From the NCBI RefSeq assembly GCF_028640845.1, contig NC_080548.1:21343821-21407820 (forward strand): a stretch of DNA of 64,000 nucleotides. Direction: 5' to 3'. Of the stretch, positions 1 to 11,229 are shown one piece after another. How positions within the stretch are numbered: position 1 is the stretch's first letter; each line of letters starts with the position of its first letter. The notes under the pieces were generated by a model. The model was not told where the DNA came from. It was given only the letters and a program-made list of their open reading frames with translations, and made no database searches. The position numbers and the translations under genes are program-made. Source of the stretch: Ahaetulla prasina (lineage: Eukaryota > Chordata > Lepidosauria > Squamata > Colubridae).

Positions 1-112
1 GTTAAACAGGAAATTGATCTGGAATTCCTACAAGGACACAATAGGGCAAAGTCTGAGCCTTCCTTGAATGCCCTTGAGCCTTATTTAGTCTTAACCATGG
101 GCAAACAATCAG

Positions 113-169
<57 letters not shown>

Positions 170-577
170 GGCTTGAACGATAAAGCAGCCAATTGAATTT
201 CTTTCCTGTGGATCTGGTTGTTCCCGCCTGATAGTCAGCCTATCAACTAACACAGGGGCAGCCAGTAATCGCCATCATTGTAGTTCATCGCTCTGTTAAT
301 TTCACTTTAGTTTTATCTTAAGGAAATCTCCACCCAGTCATTTGCATTAAAAGTGAGCATTCCAAAGAAGCAATCTCATTTGTCAGTCTGCACCAGATTT
401 GCGCAAGCTGTCACCCGTGCAGATTTTGCAAGTGACTTCTCACTCCTCACAGTTGTGTGTTACTTAGCAACCTAAACAGCAAATGATTTTGTGTGTGTGT
501 GTGTGTGTTTTGTTTAAGCTGGGATTTAAGTACAGTTGGGTTCACTTTTAATGCAATTGCCTTTAAGAGATTCCACG
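1..577. other. Non-coding flank with two (TG)n runs
   Basis: Apart from the (TG)n microsatellites at 115-166 and 491-508 I recognise nothing here. No reading frame is supported; the one crossing the TG run encodes only His-Thr repeats. Confidence 0.6.
115..166. repeat. (TG)n microsatellite
   Basis: About 26 uninterrupted TG dinucleotides. Likely length-polymorphic. Confidence 0.97.
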
Positions 578-938
578 CAGGGGTGAAATCCAGAAGGTTC
601 TGACAGGTTCTGGAGAACCGGTAGCAGAAATTCTGAGCAGTTTGGAGAACCAGTTGCGTAAATTTTGAGCAGTTCGGAGAACCAGCAAATACCACCTCTG
701 GCTGGCCCCAGAGTGGGGTGGGAATGGAGATTTTGAAATATCTTTCCACTAGGAGGGGGGAGGGAATGGGGATTTTGCAGTATCCTTCCCCTGGAGTCTG
801 GAGGGAATGGGGATTTTGCACTATCCTTCCCCCCAGGTGTGAGGAGGGAATGGGGTTTTTGCAGTATCCTTCCTCTGCCACGCCCACCAAGCCACACCCG
901 CAGAACCAGTAGTAAAAAAAAATTGGATTTCACTACTG
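578..938 (-). mobile_element. Non-autonomous hAT MITE, family A
   Basis: Starts CAGGGGTGAAATCC and ends with the inverted GGATTTCACTACTG. It is flanked by a perfect 8-bp target duplication (attccacg, 570-577 and 939-946), the hallmark of hAT transposition. Subterminal ACCGGTT-type motifs are present. The interior holds about four copies of a roughly 41-bp unit (GGGAATGGGGATTTTGCAGT core), the unit that is expanded to 26 copies at 45487-46752. It has no coding capacity and would need a transposase in trans. Confidence 0.9.
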
Positions 939-1271
939 ATTCCACGCCACACCAGGGAAGTCTGAAAACAAGTGTGGCTTCCAGGAGTAGACTGAAAAAG
1001 GAATATGGAACAAAGTTCTCCTTTCATAGTGAAGCTGTGGCCAGTTCACAACCATGTCCACCAGAAAAACCCAAGGCCCCTTTCTTGATTTAGAATGTGC
1101 AAGCTGGGTAGACCTGCAGTAAAATGCCGCAGCATGGAACAATTGCACCAGTCAGTCATTTGTCCCCTTTCTTTCTTTGACTACAGATAGTCCTCAACTT
1201 ACAACGGTTCATTTAGTGACTGATCAAAGTTATAATGCCACTGAAAAAATTGACATAACCGGTTTTCACAC

Positions 1272-1470
1272 TGCAGGTTCAAGCCCCACCAGGTCCAAGG
1301 TTGACTCAGCCTTCCATCCTTTATAAGGTAGATAAAATGAGGACCCAGATTGTTGGGGGGGCAATAAGTGGACTTTGTAAATATACAAATAGAATGAGAC
1401 TATTGCCTTACACACTGTAAGCCGCCCTGAGTCTTCGGAGAAGGGCGGGATATAAATGTAAACAAACAAA
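1272..1470 (+). mobile_element. 5'-truncated tRNA-derived SINE with L2-like tail
   Basis: Retains a B-box-like GGTTCAAGCCC near the left end and a 3' part with CCGCCCTGAGTC and GGGCGGGATATAAATG, which matches the 3' end of the L2-type LINEs in this window. The A box is missing. Fuller copies are at 30270-30540 and 51126-51393. Confidence 0.75.
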
Positions 1471-1544
1471 CACTTACAACCCTCCCTGCAGGATCCCCTT
1501 GGTCATGTGATCAAAATTCAAATGCTTGGCAGCTAACTCATATT

Positions 1545-1872
1545 TATTTATTATTTATTTTATTTATTTTTCGCATTTTTATACCGCCCTATCTCCTTAG
1601 GGACTCAGGGCGGTTCACAGCCAGATAAAATATACATATAAATACAAAATAAAACATCCATTAAAAAACTTATTACAAAGGCCGAATAATTAAAAATAGC
1701 AATACAAATAGTAAAACCCCATTAAAACCAAATTCAAAATTTAAAATTTTAGTCCAGTCCTGTGCAGATAAATAGATGAGTCTTAAACTCGCAGCGAAAG
1801 GTTCGAAGGTCAGGAAGTTGGCGGAGTCCTGGGGGAAGTTCATTCCAGAGGGTGGGAGCCTCCACAGAGGGG
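1545..1872 (-). mobile_element. L2-type LINE 3' end
   Basis: The minus strand encodes the conserved C-terminal motif LWNELPPGLRQLPDLRTFR, a stop, then the 3' UTR with the ACCGCCCTGAGTC-type hairpin and an AT-rich (AATAA)-like tail. It is heavily 5'-truncated and matches the C terminus of the long copy at 10588-14225. Confidence 0.85.
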
Positions 1873-2248
1873 GTTGCAGGGTTATAACAGTTGCAGGGTT
1901 CTAGGGTCATGTGATCCCCTTTTGTGACCCTCTGACAAGCAAAGTCCATGGGGAAGCCCGTTTCACTTAACAACCGTGTTACTAACGCCTGCAGTGATTC
2001 ACTTAACAGCTGTGGCAAGAAAGGTCATAAAAATGGGGCAACATTCCCAACTGTCTCCCTTAGCAACAGAAATGTTGGGCTTAATTGTGGTCGTAAGTCG
2101 AGGTCTACCTGTACTCTATTCCCTTTGTCTCCCATCTGTCAATTGGTATCCCATGGCTTATGCCTTTAAGGAGCCCTCTAACGTACTTGAAGCTTTTATT
2201 TCAACTCTGCAGCTGCTAAAATATATTGCATTGATAAGTATTAGATAA

Positions 2249-2815
2249 TGAGCCATGGTGGCACAGTGGTTAGAGTCAATTGTGGGTTTCAAAATTTTTA
2301 CTACTGGTTCTGTGGGCGTGGCTTGGTAGGCGTGGCATGGCTTGGTGGGTGTGGCTTGGTGGGCACGGCATGGGAAGGATACTGTAAAATATCCATTCCC
2401 ACCCCACTCCGGGGGAAGGTTACTGCAAAATCCCCATTCCCTCCCAATCAGCTGGGACTCAGGAGGCAGAGAATAGATGAGGGCAGGTCCAGTCAGAATT
2501 TTTACTACCGGTTCTCCGAACTAATCAAAATTTCTGCTACCGGTTCTCCAGAACTGGTCAGAACCTGCTGAAACCCATCTCTGGTTAGAGTGCAATACTG
2601 ACAAACTTCTGTCTACTTCTGCTACTTCTGCTAACTGACAAACTGCCTGCAATTTGGCAGTTTGAATCTCACCAGGCTCAAGTTTGACTCAGCCTTCCAT
2701 CCTTCCGAGACGGGTAAAATGAGGACCCAAATTGTTGGGGGCAATACGCTGACTCTATAAACCACTTAGAGAGGGCTATAAAGCAGAATATAAGTCTAAC
2801 TGCTATTGCTATTAT
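2249..2815 (+). mobile_element. tRNA-derived SINE interrupted by a hAT MITE
   Basis: The left part has an A-box-like GGTGGCACAGTGGTTAG. After the inserted MITE comes a B-box-like GGCAGTTTGAATCTC, then the body AAAATGAGGACCCA and a tail of TGCTATTGCTATT. Removing 2277-2591 (one MITE plus one duplication) restores a continuous head, GGTTAGAGTGCAATACTG. Confidence 0.8.
2277..2583 (+). mobile_element. hAT MITE, family A, inside a SINE
   Basis: Starts CAATTGTGGGTTTCA and ends TGAAACCCATCTCTG. Perfect 8-bp target duplication gttagagt at 2269-2276 and 2584-2591. Because the target is the head of a known SINE, the empty site can be reconstructed unambiguously. ACCGGTT-like motifs occur near both ends. 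Confidence 0.93.
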
Positions 2816-3055
2816 TTTGTTGCTGGTCTACAACAGTCCTTTCTGTTTAGTTCCTTTCCAGACTAGCTTCTTTTTGGAACAGAGTGTATTAGGTGTATCC
2901 AAAACCAGTTTGTTTAGTTTTTGTCTCGGTAATATGATGTGAATTCAGATGATGAGTTAAATCAGTCTCCAGGTTAAGTATGTTGAATGAAAGGGGACAG
3001 GAATCTGAGAAGAGGAAAGAAAGCTGATCCTTGTTTCTGTAGCATGGATGCAGAG

Positions 3056-3712
3056 TTTTATATTGGAGTCCTAGGGGACAACCATTTAGATATGAGCCAG
3101 CAGTGTGCAGCAGCTGCCAAAAAAGCCAACACACTTCTAGGCTGCATAAACAGAGGGATAAAATCAAGATCACGTGAAGTGTTAATACTACTTTAAAAGG
3201 CCTTGCTAAGGCCACACTTGGAATACTGCATCCAGTTTTGGTCACCACGATGTAAAAAAGATGTGGAGACTCTAGAAAGAGTGCAGAGAAGAGCAACAAA
3301 GATGAGTAAGGGACTGGAGGCTAAAAGAAGAACAGTTGCAGGACCTGAGTATGTCTAGTTTAATGAAAGGAAGGAGTAGGGGAGACATGATAGCAGTGTT
3401 TCCATATCTCAGGGGCTGCCAGAAAGAAGAGGGAGTCAAGCTATTCTCCAAAGCACCTGAGGGCAGGACAAGAAGCAATGGGTGAAAACTAATCAAGGAG
3501 AGAAGCATCTTAGAACTAAGGAGAAATTTTCGACAGTTAGAACAATTAATCAGTGGAACAACTTGCCTCCAGAGGTTGTAAATGCTCCAACACTGGAAGT
3601 TTTTAAGAAGATGTTGGATAACCATTTGTCTGAAGTGATGTAGGGTTTCCTGCCTAAGCAGCAGGGGGTTGGACTAGAAGACCTCCAAGGTCCCTTCCAA
3701 TTCTGTTATTCT
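3056..3712 (+). pseudogene. CR1 LINE 3' fragment, decayed reverse-transcriptase C-terminus
   Basis: Encodes, with stops and frameshifts, the C-terminal part of CR1 ORF2. [20 protein letters not shown] is legible at about 3088-3147, followed by remnants of the RMTRGD and LKERSxLELRRN regions, then the 3' UTR (CCTTCCAATTCTGTTATTCT) with its ATTCT-type tail. 5'-truncated as most CR1 copies are. Not functional. Confidence 0.9.
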
Positions 3713-4550
3713 ATATGAGACTTCTATATATAGTAGATAAAAGCATCCACTCAAGTTCAGAGAACTTGGTCGAGGTTGTTGCTTCCTTGCTTTGTTGAGC
3801 AAAGAGGCATCTGTAAAACTTAAGCAGAAGAGGGGGGGGAAAAATCTATGCTTGCCTAAAGCGTGAATACTTTAATTCTTCATAAATAAATAATGTGGCT
3901 GCCTTGCACTGATCTCACTGCTCTCATTATGCTAAGGAATATGAAACGACGACAGTAAAACACATCAGGGTAGTTTTATCCTCCCTGGTGCTGGATAGGG
4001 GAATGCAGCTCCCATCATCCTCACCAGCCCAGGCAAGTTGCTCTTGCAACAACATCAAGAAAGCACCCGATGAAAAGCTCCACTATGACTGTGTGAGTTT
4101 TGATTGTTATTATCAACACAAATAACTGGGCATCGAAAAGGTCTGCGCTAGCAATGGGCAACTTGAGACCTTTTGTACCAATACGCCTCTGGATACTTCC
4201 GTCTCCATCTGTGAAGGGTTTAGCTGGAGTGCATTTTATCAGTTCAGCATCCAGGAGAAGATCAAAGTTTTTAAAAAAAGTTGTCTTCTAACTGACTACC
4301 ACTGCAATTCTTAGGAGCTCTCTCTGGACCACTTCAGGCCCAGGGACAGGCAATAAAGACGGCAGGCAATGGGAGACCACTGTTTTGCTTCACAGTGATC
4401 CCAGCCTCATCACTGTCTGACTCCGTTGCCAGCTCCACAGGCTGCTGGCGGACCACCACACATCTATAGATACAGATGCTTCAGGGTTCAACATCATAAT
4501 TGAACAACCTCAGTTGAAGTGTCTCGTGGATGAATTGGATATGGCTCCTT
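3713..4550. other. No recognised feature
   Basis: About 840 bp with no repeat family I recognise and only short, unsupported reading frames. Confidence 0.5.
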
Positions 4551-4635
4551 AGAATAGAATAGAATAGAATAGAATAGAATAGAATAGAATAGAATAGAAT
4601 AGAATAGAATAGAATAGAATAGAATAGAATAGAAT
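4551..4635. repeat. (AGAAT)17 microsatellite
   Basis: Seventeen perfect pentamers that directly continue the LINE 3' end at 4636, so the array started as the retrotransposon tail. Confidence 0.97.
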
Positions 4636-5001
4636 TTTATTGGCCAAGTGTGATTGGACACACAAGGAATTTGTCTTGGTGCATATGCTCTCAGTGTACA
4701 TAAAAGAAAAGATACGTTCATCAAGGTACAACATTTACAACACAATTGATGATCAATATATCAATATAAATCATAAGGATTGCCAGCAACAAGTTATAGT
4801 CATACAGTCATAAGTGGAAAGAGATTGGTGATGGGAACTATGAAACGATTAATAGTAGTGCAGATTCAGTAAATAGTCTGACAGTGTTGAGGGAATTATT
4901 TGTTTAGCAGAGTGATGGCCTTGGGAAAAACTGTTCTTGTGTCTAGTTGTTCTGGTGTGCAGTGCTCTATAGCGTCGTTTGAGGGTAGGAGTTGAAACAG
5001 T

Positions 5002-5550
5002 TTATGTCCAGGATGCGAGGGATCTGCAAATATTTTCACGGCTCTTCTTGATTCGTGCAGTATACAGGTCCTCAATGGAAGGCAGGTTGGTACCAATTAT
5101 TTTTTCTGCAGTTCTAATTATCCTCTGAAGTCTGTGTTTTTCTTGTTGGGTTGCAGAACCGAACCAGACAGTTATAGAGGTGCAAATGACAGACTCAATA
5201 ATTCCTCTGTAGAACTGGATCAGCAGCTCCTTGGGCAGTTTGAGCTTACTGAGTTGGCGCAGAAAGAACATTCTTTGTTGTCCTTTTTTAATGATGTTTT
5301 TGATGTTAGCTGTCCATTTGAGATCTTGCGATATGATAGAACCCAGAAATTTGAAGGTTTCTACTGTTGATACTGTGTTGTCAAGTATTGTGAGAGGTGG
5401 AAGTATGGAAGGGTTTTTCCTAAAATCTACCACCATTTCTACGGTTTTGAGTGTGTTCAGTTCCAGATTGTTTTGGTTGCACCACAAGGCTAGTCGTTCG
5501 ACCTCTCGTCTATATGCGGATTCGTCATTGTCTCGAATGAGATCAATCAC
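5002..5550 (-). pseudogene. CR1-L3/L2-group reverse transcriptase fragment
   Basis: An open frame of 182 residues that matches the region just after the catalytic YxDD box of CR1/L2-group reverse transcriptases. It opens with LIRDNDESAYRREVERLALW (palm), then FKFLGSIISQDLKW (the conserved LG motif) and thumb/C-terminal sequence with FYRGIIESVICTSITVWFG. The catalytic palm, the endonuclease and the 5' end are gone, so it cannot act on its own. The frame is open over its whole preserved length, which suggests a fairly recent copy. Confidence 0.85.
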
Positions 5551-5560
5551 TGTTGTGTCA

Positions 5561-6328
5561 TCTTAGACCTTCAGCCAACACTGGAAGGTGCAGTCCAAAA
5601 GGTTTGGATGGTATCAGGTTGGAAAAAAGACTGACGTACAATTGCTCTGCATTTGAACTTCCCACCTGCTATCGATGTGGGAAATATCTAACCCAATTTC
5701 ATAACTCATTAACAAGTCTAATTCCATGGGAGAAGCCAGTTCAGGAATTCTGATCCTAACCCTGATTAAATTCAGAGGCTTACCCAACCCTTTGCGTTTC
5801 CTTCTGCGCCAGCGCCACTTTCAGCCTTCCTTTCCAACTCTTGCAAAATCTGATACGAGTAGATATTGATAACAATAAATGCCTGGTCATATTTGCGCTG
5901 GCAGCTGAAAGCTGGCATGCCTGAAGGAGGATGGTGTTATAGGATTATTATTCATTAACACCCATGAGCCCCAAAGACAATGGATTTACCCTCGTTCAGC
6001 CATTTTTAATCCTGCTCAGCATTCATGTAAGGGAGGAAGAATCTGCTAGCGTTTTGGCAGCGGTCAGATCTGATCCTTGCTCCATCTGGCAGAGGCAGGC
6101 CATTTTCAGATGGAGAAGGCTAAACAGAGATAGAAAAACGGTTTGCCTGGGGGAAGAAGAAGAGTCGTGTGAGGGCTCTTTGGCTATGCAGCAGCAGCTC
6201 CACCGTGAAGTGCCACAGAGAGGAAATGGATCGATTGCAACTTATTCAAGAAACGTGGCCAAGCCTACTTGGTCCATGTTTCATTTGAATTGTGGATCAA
6301 ATGTAAAGGAAGCTAAAGAGAGCGGGAG
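5561..6328. other. No recognised feature
   Basis: About 770 bp without repeats I recognise. A 147-codon frame at 5964-6407 runs into the hAT element at 6329 and has no recognisable domain, so I do not call it a gene. Confidence 0.5.
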
Positions 6329-6868
6329 CAAGGGTGAAATGCTCCCGGTTCGGACCGGATCACCTAATCCGGTAGCGATGGCGGCGGGTGGTTTGAAGAA
6401 CCGGTAGCAAAAATCCCTGCCCCCCTCCCTCCATGCCCAGCTGAGCAACTTGATCGTCAGAGCCTTTTTTTTTACAACCTATTCAGCTGAATAGGTTGTT
6501 AAAAGTATGCTTTTAAAAGTAAAAAAAAAAGGCTCTGATGATCACTGCTGAGCTGCGCGATCATCAAAGCTTTTTTTTTTTACTTTTAAAAACATATTTT
6601 TAACAACCAATTCAGCCGAAGAAGTTGTAAAAAAATGCTTTTAAAAGGCTCTGTCGATCCCAGCTGACTTGCCTGATCATCAATGCTTTTAAAAGTAAAA
6701 AAAAAAAAAAGATTGCGCCCCACAGCTGATCACCACCACCACCACCCACACGCACTGCTCTACTTACCACATGCCTTCTTTTGGCATGCCCTGCGTGTTC
6801 GCACCTCGCATTTGGTGCGAATGTGCAGCCGGCGAACTGGTAGTAAACCGGTTCAGATTTCACCACTG
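6329..6868. mobile_element. Non-autonomous hAT element with internal hairpins
   Basis: Ends CAAGGGTGAAATGC and GATTTCACCACTG, with a perfect 8-bp duplication agcgggag (6321-6328, 6869-6876). ACCGG/CCGGTT motifs lie near both ends. The interior repeats a module of ATCGTCAGAGCC + poly-T + TTTTAAAAG in alternating orientation, giving several potential hairpins. The same module is found in 8174-8807. Confidence 0.9.
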
Positions 6869-7067
6869 AGCGGGAGTGTCCACCAAGCCTAGCATCTTGC
6901 TTCATCAGCAGCCAAAGACAGACGTTCTAATGGAAACCACACAAGCAGGATATCCATGCAGCTGATCTCATAGTCCCCAATAAGAATTAGAGAATGGCAC
7001 ACTTCCTGTTACAGAAGGTAAATGTAGCCGTTATTAACAGCCTTCCATCTCACGAATTCATCTACAG

Positions 7068-7190
7068 CAGAGTTGTCCAACCGTGGCAATTTTAAGACTT
7101 GTGGATTTTGACTCCCAGAATTGCTGGCTTGGGAATTCTGGGGGTTTGAAGTCCACAAGTCTTAAAAGTTGCCAAGTTTGGACACCCCAA
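7068..7190. mobile_element. Fold-back hAT MITE
   Basis: Near-palindrome: CAGAGTTGTCCAACC ... CTTAAAAGTTGCC ... GGACACCCC, with arms around GACTTGTGGA and TCCACAAGTC. Member of a family with perfectly flanked copies at 17127-17261, 23316-23449, 39259-39357 and 41723-42431. The right end is eroded and no duplication is visible. Confidence 0.75.
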
Positions 7191-7333
7191 CTTTAAAGAT
7201 GTTTTCCCGAAAGTAAACCTACCAGGTTTAAGGAGGCCTACTACTTGCAGGAAAAAAAAATATACACCTGGGTTCAAGCACCCTTTCCCTGTTAATGACT
7301 TCATGTCATTACGTCCTATGAATTCATCTGCAG

Positions 7334-7460
7334 TAGGGATGTCCAACCTTGGCAACTTGTGGACTTCAACTCCCAGAATTCCAGTTATGCTGGCTGGGGA
7401 ATGCTGGAAGTCTGAAGTCCACAAGTCGCAAAAGTGGTCAAGGTTGAAACCCCCACCCCG
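7334..7460. mobile_element. Fold-back hAT MITE
   Basis: Same palindromic family as 7068-7190. Perfect 8-bp duplication atctgcag at 7326-7333 and 7461-7468. Terminal bases have diverged. Confidence 0.8.
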
Positions 7461-7468
7461 ATCTGCAG

Positions 7469-8173
7469 TTAACGTAGTGTAGGGAACCTGACGATATGCT
7501 GATCTTTTGGGTTTCAATTTCAACCGGTCCCAGCCAGGATGGACAAGAGTAAGCAACTGTAGGCTCTGTAATCTAAATTTATGGAAGACGCTCCTGTCTT
7601 TGCATAATACACTTAGCTCTAACAGTTGCAGACTGGAGACCAAGAGATGGGCAGTATTCCATGCCTCCTAAGCAGGCTTCGGGATGTTCTGCAAAGCCTT
7701 CCACTTGGCCTCCAAAGCTTCTTCATTTTTACCGACTTGTAACCAAGCCATCAAGTACATAGTCAGCAGAAATCTAGGTAAGATTTTCACTTGAATTCAT
7801 TTTTAAAACAATTTAATTCCTATCTTGGCCTCGCCACATTTTTCGTGCTGATCTCATTCCCCTTTTTTACAATGCCGCTCCCATTTTTCCAGCACACTGC
7901 TTCAAGTCAAATATAGACTTTTCTTTTTATTGGGTGCATCTTTCTTTGTCTTTCTTTTTTTTCTTTTTTGCATTAAAATCAATAGTATTAAAAACTAGCA
8001 CTTGCATAGGTTTCTCCCCCCCCCTTTCCTGTTCTGCATTCTTTTCTCTCTTTGTACCCTGCCTGTGATAGCATAAACGTGACCTGAAGATATAATTTGA
8101 AAATATATAGATTAAGAGACACCCTACTTATGTTCTTAAGCCATGTTATTTTTTTAAAAAAAATTCCCTGCAG
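7469..8173. other. No recognised feature
   Basis: About 700 bp, AT- and pyrimidine-rich in the second half, no repeat or coding sequence that I recognise. Confidence 0.5.
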
Positions 8174-8807
8174 CAGTGGTGAAATGTAAAATTTGTTACT
8201 ACCGGTTCTGTGGGCATGGTTTGGTGGGGGGTAATGTGACTGGGTGGGCGTGGCCAACTTTTTTTTTTTTACTTTGAAAAGCATTTTTTCTACAACCTCT
8301 CCGGCAGAAGAGGTTGCAAAAAAAATGCTTTTAAAAGGCTCTGAGGATCCCAGCTGAGTTGCCTGATCGTCAGAGGCTTTTCTTCTTTTAAAAGGCTCTG
8401 AGGATCCCAGCTGAGTTGCCTGATAGTCAGAGGCTTTTCTTTTCTTTTAAAAGCATTTTTTTATCTTTAAAAGAAAAAAAGCCTCTGACGATTAGGCAAC
8501 TCAGCTGGGATCGCCAGATTTTTAAAAACATTTTTTCTACAACCACTTCAGCCTCTTCGTGTGGCTCTGACGATCCCAGCTGAGCCACGCGACCATCAGA
8601 GGCTTTTTTTTTACTTTTAAAAGCATTTTTTTGGCCAAAGAAAAAAATGCTCTTAAAAGTAAAAAAAACCCCAAAAACTCTGATGATTACGCGGCTCAGC
8701 TGGGCATGGGGGGGAGGAGGGATTTTTGCTACCAGTTCTCTGAATTACCTGCCGCCATCACTACCGGATCAAGCGATCCAGTCCGAACCGGGAGCATTTC
8801 ACCCCTG
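8174..8807. mobile_element. Large non-autonomous hAT element with repeated hairpin modules
   Basis: Starts CAGTGGTGAAATG, ends CATTTCACCCCTG. Perfect 8-bp duplication ccctgcag (8166-8173, 8808-8815). Inside, the module GATCCCAGCTGAGTTGCCTG followed by a TCAGAGGC(T)n stretch is present several times in both orientations, with poly-A/poly-T partners. ACCGGTTC near the left end and GAACCGGG near the right. Non-coding. Confidence 0.9.
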
Positions 8808-8964
8808 CCCTGCAGTATGATAGGTATTCCAGATCTCTTGCATTTCTTAGCTCTTTGGTCAAAAATGAAAGGCAAAACAAAAGGGAAAGTCACTGGGATA
8901 GTTATAACAGGAGTTGCATTGGCTGAGAGTGGCTGTCACTTTACCAACTAGGATAGAAACTAGG

Positions 8965-9785
8965 AGATCAAACCGGTCAGTCCTAGAGGAGATCAACCCT
9001 GACTGCTCTTTAGAAGGCCAGATCCTGAAGATGAAACTCAAATACTTTGGCCACCTAATGAGAAGAAAGTATAAAATGCTTTATGTAAATAAAATACCTT
9101 ATGCAACCAGACTCCAAATTTTGAGCTTAGACAATTTAGAACTACACGGACTTCGGTCTGACCTAAGCATAGTACATAAAATTATCTACCACAATGTCCT
9201 ACCTATCAATGACTACTTCAGCTTCAACCACAACAATACACGAGCAAATAATAGATACACACTCAAGGTGAACCACTCCAAACTCGATTGCAGAAAATAT
9301 GACTTCAGTAACAGAGTAGTCTTTGCCTGGAATGCACTACCTGACTCTGTTGTTACATCCCCAAACCCCCCTAACTTTAACCTTAGACTGTCTACTGTTG
9401 ACCTCACCCCATTCCTAAGAGGTCTGTAAGGGGCGTGTATAAGTGCACCTGCATGCCTACTGTCCCTGTCCTAATATTCCTTTTTACTTACTCTTTTCAT
9501 GTATCCAAATTATGTTTATACTTTTACCTGTTATCTTATATATGATTGACCAATAAATAAAATAAAATAAATAAATAAATAAAGGACTCACTGGAGAAGA
9601 GCCAAATGCTGGGAAAGATTGAGGGCAAAAGAAGAAGGGGACGACAGAGAATGAGGTGGCTGGATGGAGTCACTGAAGCAGTAGGCATGAGCTTAAATGG
9701 ACTCTGGGGGATGGTAGAGGACAGGAAGGCTGGAGGAAGGTTGTCCATGGGGTTGTGATGGGTCAGACAAGACTTCCCAACTAAC
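8965..9785 (+). pseudogene. Bov-B (RTE) LINE 3' fragment, split by another LINE
   Basis: The two halves (8965-9069 and 9581-9785) join to the same sequence as the Bov-B copy at 34288-34995. The left half encodes NRSVLEEINPDCSLEGQIL. The right half continues with the GKIEGKRRRGRQRM-type region and ends CAACTAACAACAA, the Bov-B 3' end. Frameshifted and 5'-truncated. Confidence 0.88.
9070..9580 (+). mobile_element. CR1-superfamily LINE 3' end inserted in Bov-B
   Basis: Encodes a reverse-transcriptase C-terminus (KYDFSNRVVFAWNALPDSVV ... STVDLTPFLRGL, stop at 9429), then a 3' UTR and an (AATAAATA)-rich tail. Bounded by AAAG duplicated at 9066-9069 and 9581-9584. The Bov-B coding frame reads through the left junction, so one open frame (8914-9429) is a chimera of two unrelated LINEs. 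Relatives: 24485-24860 (minus), 49380-50120 and 51043-51500. Clade within the superfamily not resolved. Confidence 0.85.
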
Positions 9786-10279
9786 AACAAAGTCAAAAAC
9801 TATTGCCTACCTTGATTTATAACCGTTCCTCAAATTCAAAGCCTTTTAATATACACTAACAGATGTACTTCTGATTAACAAGGACCAAAAAAAACCCTTA
9901 TTTTCCAGCAACTGGATGTGGCAAATGTAATCCTAGCAATAGCATTCCTTTCTTAACAATGCACCGACCCACACACACTTTGTGTACTAATGCATATATA
10001 ACTCAAGATGCTTCACAATGATTAAAATCACAGTTCTGGCATGGAACAGCAACATCAAACAAGGCAAGACAAATACAGGTGCAGCCAATGAAAGTACAAC
10101 CTTCAGATAAAATCTACCTGGCAGGCAGAAAGCTGTTCGAATGAATGAATAACTCTCACTGAGTAGCAGATGACAACACAAAGAAAGGTAAACCGGACTT
10201 TATTGGGGGGGGGATGTTTCATTAGCTACAGACAGGCAGTTTTGGGATAGATAAGTATTCATTTGATTTTGTTTTAGGG
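9786..10279. other. No recognised feature
   Basis: About 490 bp of AT-rich DNA, no supported coding or repeat content. Confidence 0.5.
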
Positions 10280-10396
10280 CAGGGGTGTGCAAACTTGGCT
10301 CTTTTAAGACTTGTGGACTTGTGGAGCTTTGCTGGCTGAGGAACTCTAGGAGTTGAAGTCCACAAGTCTTAAAAGAGCCAAGTTTGCAGACCCCTG
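10280..10396. mobile_element. Fold-back hAT MITE
   Basis: CAGGGGTGTGCAAACTTGGC ... GCCAAGTTTGCAGACCCCTG, near-perfect palindrome. Flanks ttttaggg and ttttagaa match at 6 of 8 positions. It abuts the pentamer tail of the CR1-L3 copy. Confidence 0.8.
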
Positions 10397-11229
10397 TTTT
10401 AGAATAGAATAGAATTTTTTTTATTGGCCAAGTGTGATTGGACACACAAGGAATTTGTCTTGGTGCATATGCTCTCAGTGTATATAAAAGAAAAGATACG
10501 TTCATCAAGGTACAACATTTACAACACAATTGATGATCAATATATCAATATAAATCATAAGGATTGCCAGCAACAAGTTATAGTCATGGACTTTAGGACT
10601 GAGCTCTGGGCAGAGCAGTAGTACCTTTGTCATCATGGACTTTGCTCTGCCTATGTTCCAGCCTTCGTCATCTTTAAGCCAGCCACCATTTGATCATCAT
10701 TAGTCAATGGGTGTCCATTTGATTTTGGCATGACATTTGACCACTCCGGACAGCATCGCCTCTCGTCGGCCTCTATCCTCTATTTATGCACTTTATTTAT
10801 GCGATATTCAGCACTTGAACTCTTGCGCCTGCGAGGTGCCCCCGCCTCGCAGGAATGGCCCGCCGCACTATCAAGGGCCGGCCTCAATGACGGGTCTTGG
10901 GACCCACAGAGGTGGCATGCGAAAAAAAAGAGCCTTTGGGGGTTTTTAGATAGGGTTTTAAGGGGAGGGAGGGTTAGGGCGGGCGTCGGGGGTAGCCCGT
11001 CGGGTGGGGAGCCAGTCCCCGCGCTGCTCGTGACGGTTTTTAACGGGTTCGGAGGTTAGGGGGAGATTACGCCCTGTTGGTGAGGGTGGTCTGATTTGCA
11101 CGGTAAGTGGGAGGGGCAGATATGGCGGAAGGGGGATCATATCGCCCTAGGGGGCGCGCTCGATGTTTGCAGGCGATCGCGCGCCCCGATCCCTCGTCCT
11201 TTTCCCGTTCCCCGGATGGTCAAGACCCT

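Larger units (their letters stand above)
1184..2111. mobile_element. Tigger/pogo-like MITE, split by a SINE and a LINE
   Basis: Inverted termini (CAGATAGTCCTCAACTTAC at the left; GTAAGTCGAGGTCTACCTG at the right) lie inside TA dinucleotides (1182-1183, 2112-2113), as in the Tc1/mariner/pogo superfamily. The body resembles copies at 26189-26561, 41314-41704 and 56097-56455. A SINE (1272-1470) and a LINE 3' end (about 1545-1872) interrupt it. No transposase remains. Confidence 0.8.
4551..5560 (-). mobile_element. CR1-L3/L2-group LINE, 5'-truncated, with (AGAAT)n tail
   Basis: Read on the minus strand: reverse-transcriptase coding remnant (5550-5002), 3' UTR ending in CACACTTGGCCAATAAAA, then a pure (ATTCT)17 tail. 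The AGAAT pentamer is a rotation of AATAG, the microsatellite described as seeded by snake CR1-L3 LINEs. Related 3' ends are at 10399, 27004, 51776 and 58092. Confidence 0.85.

Noticed and set aside
5964..6407. 147-codon frame as a gene
   Set aside because: Its last part is the hAT element at 6329 and nothing in it resembles a known protein.
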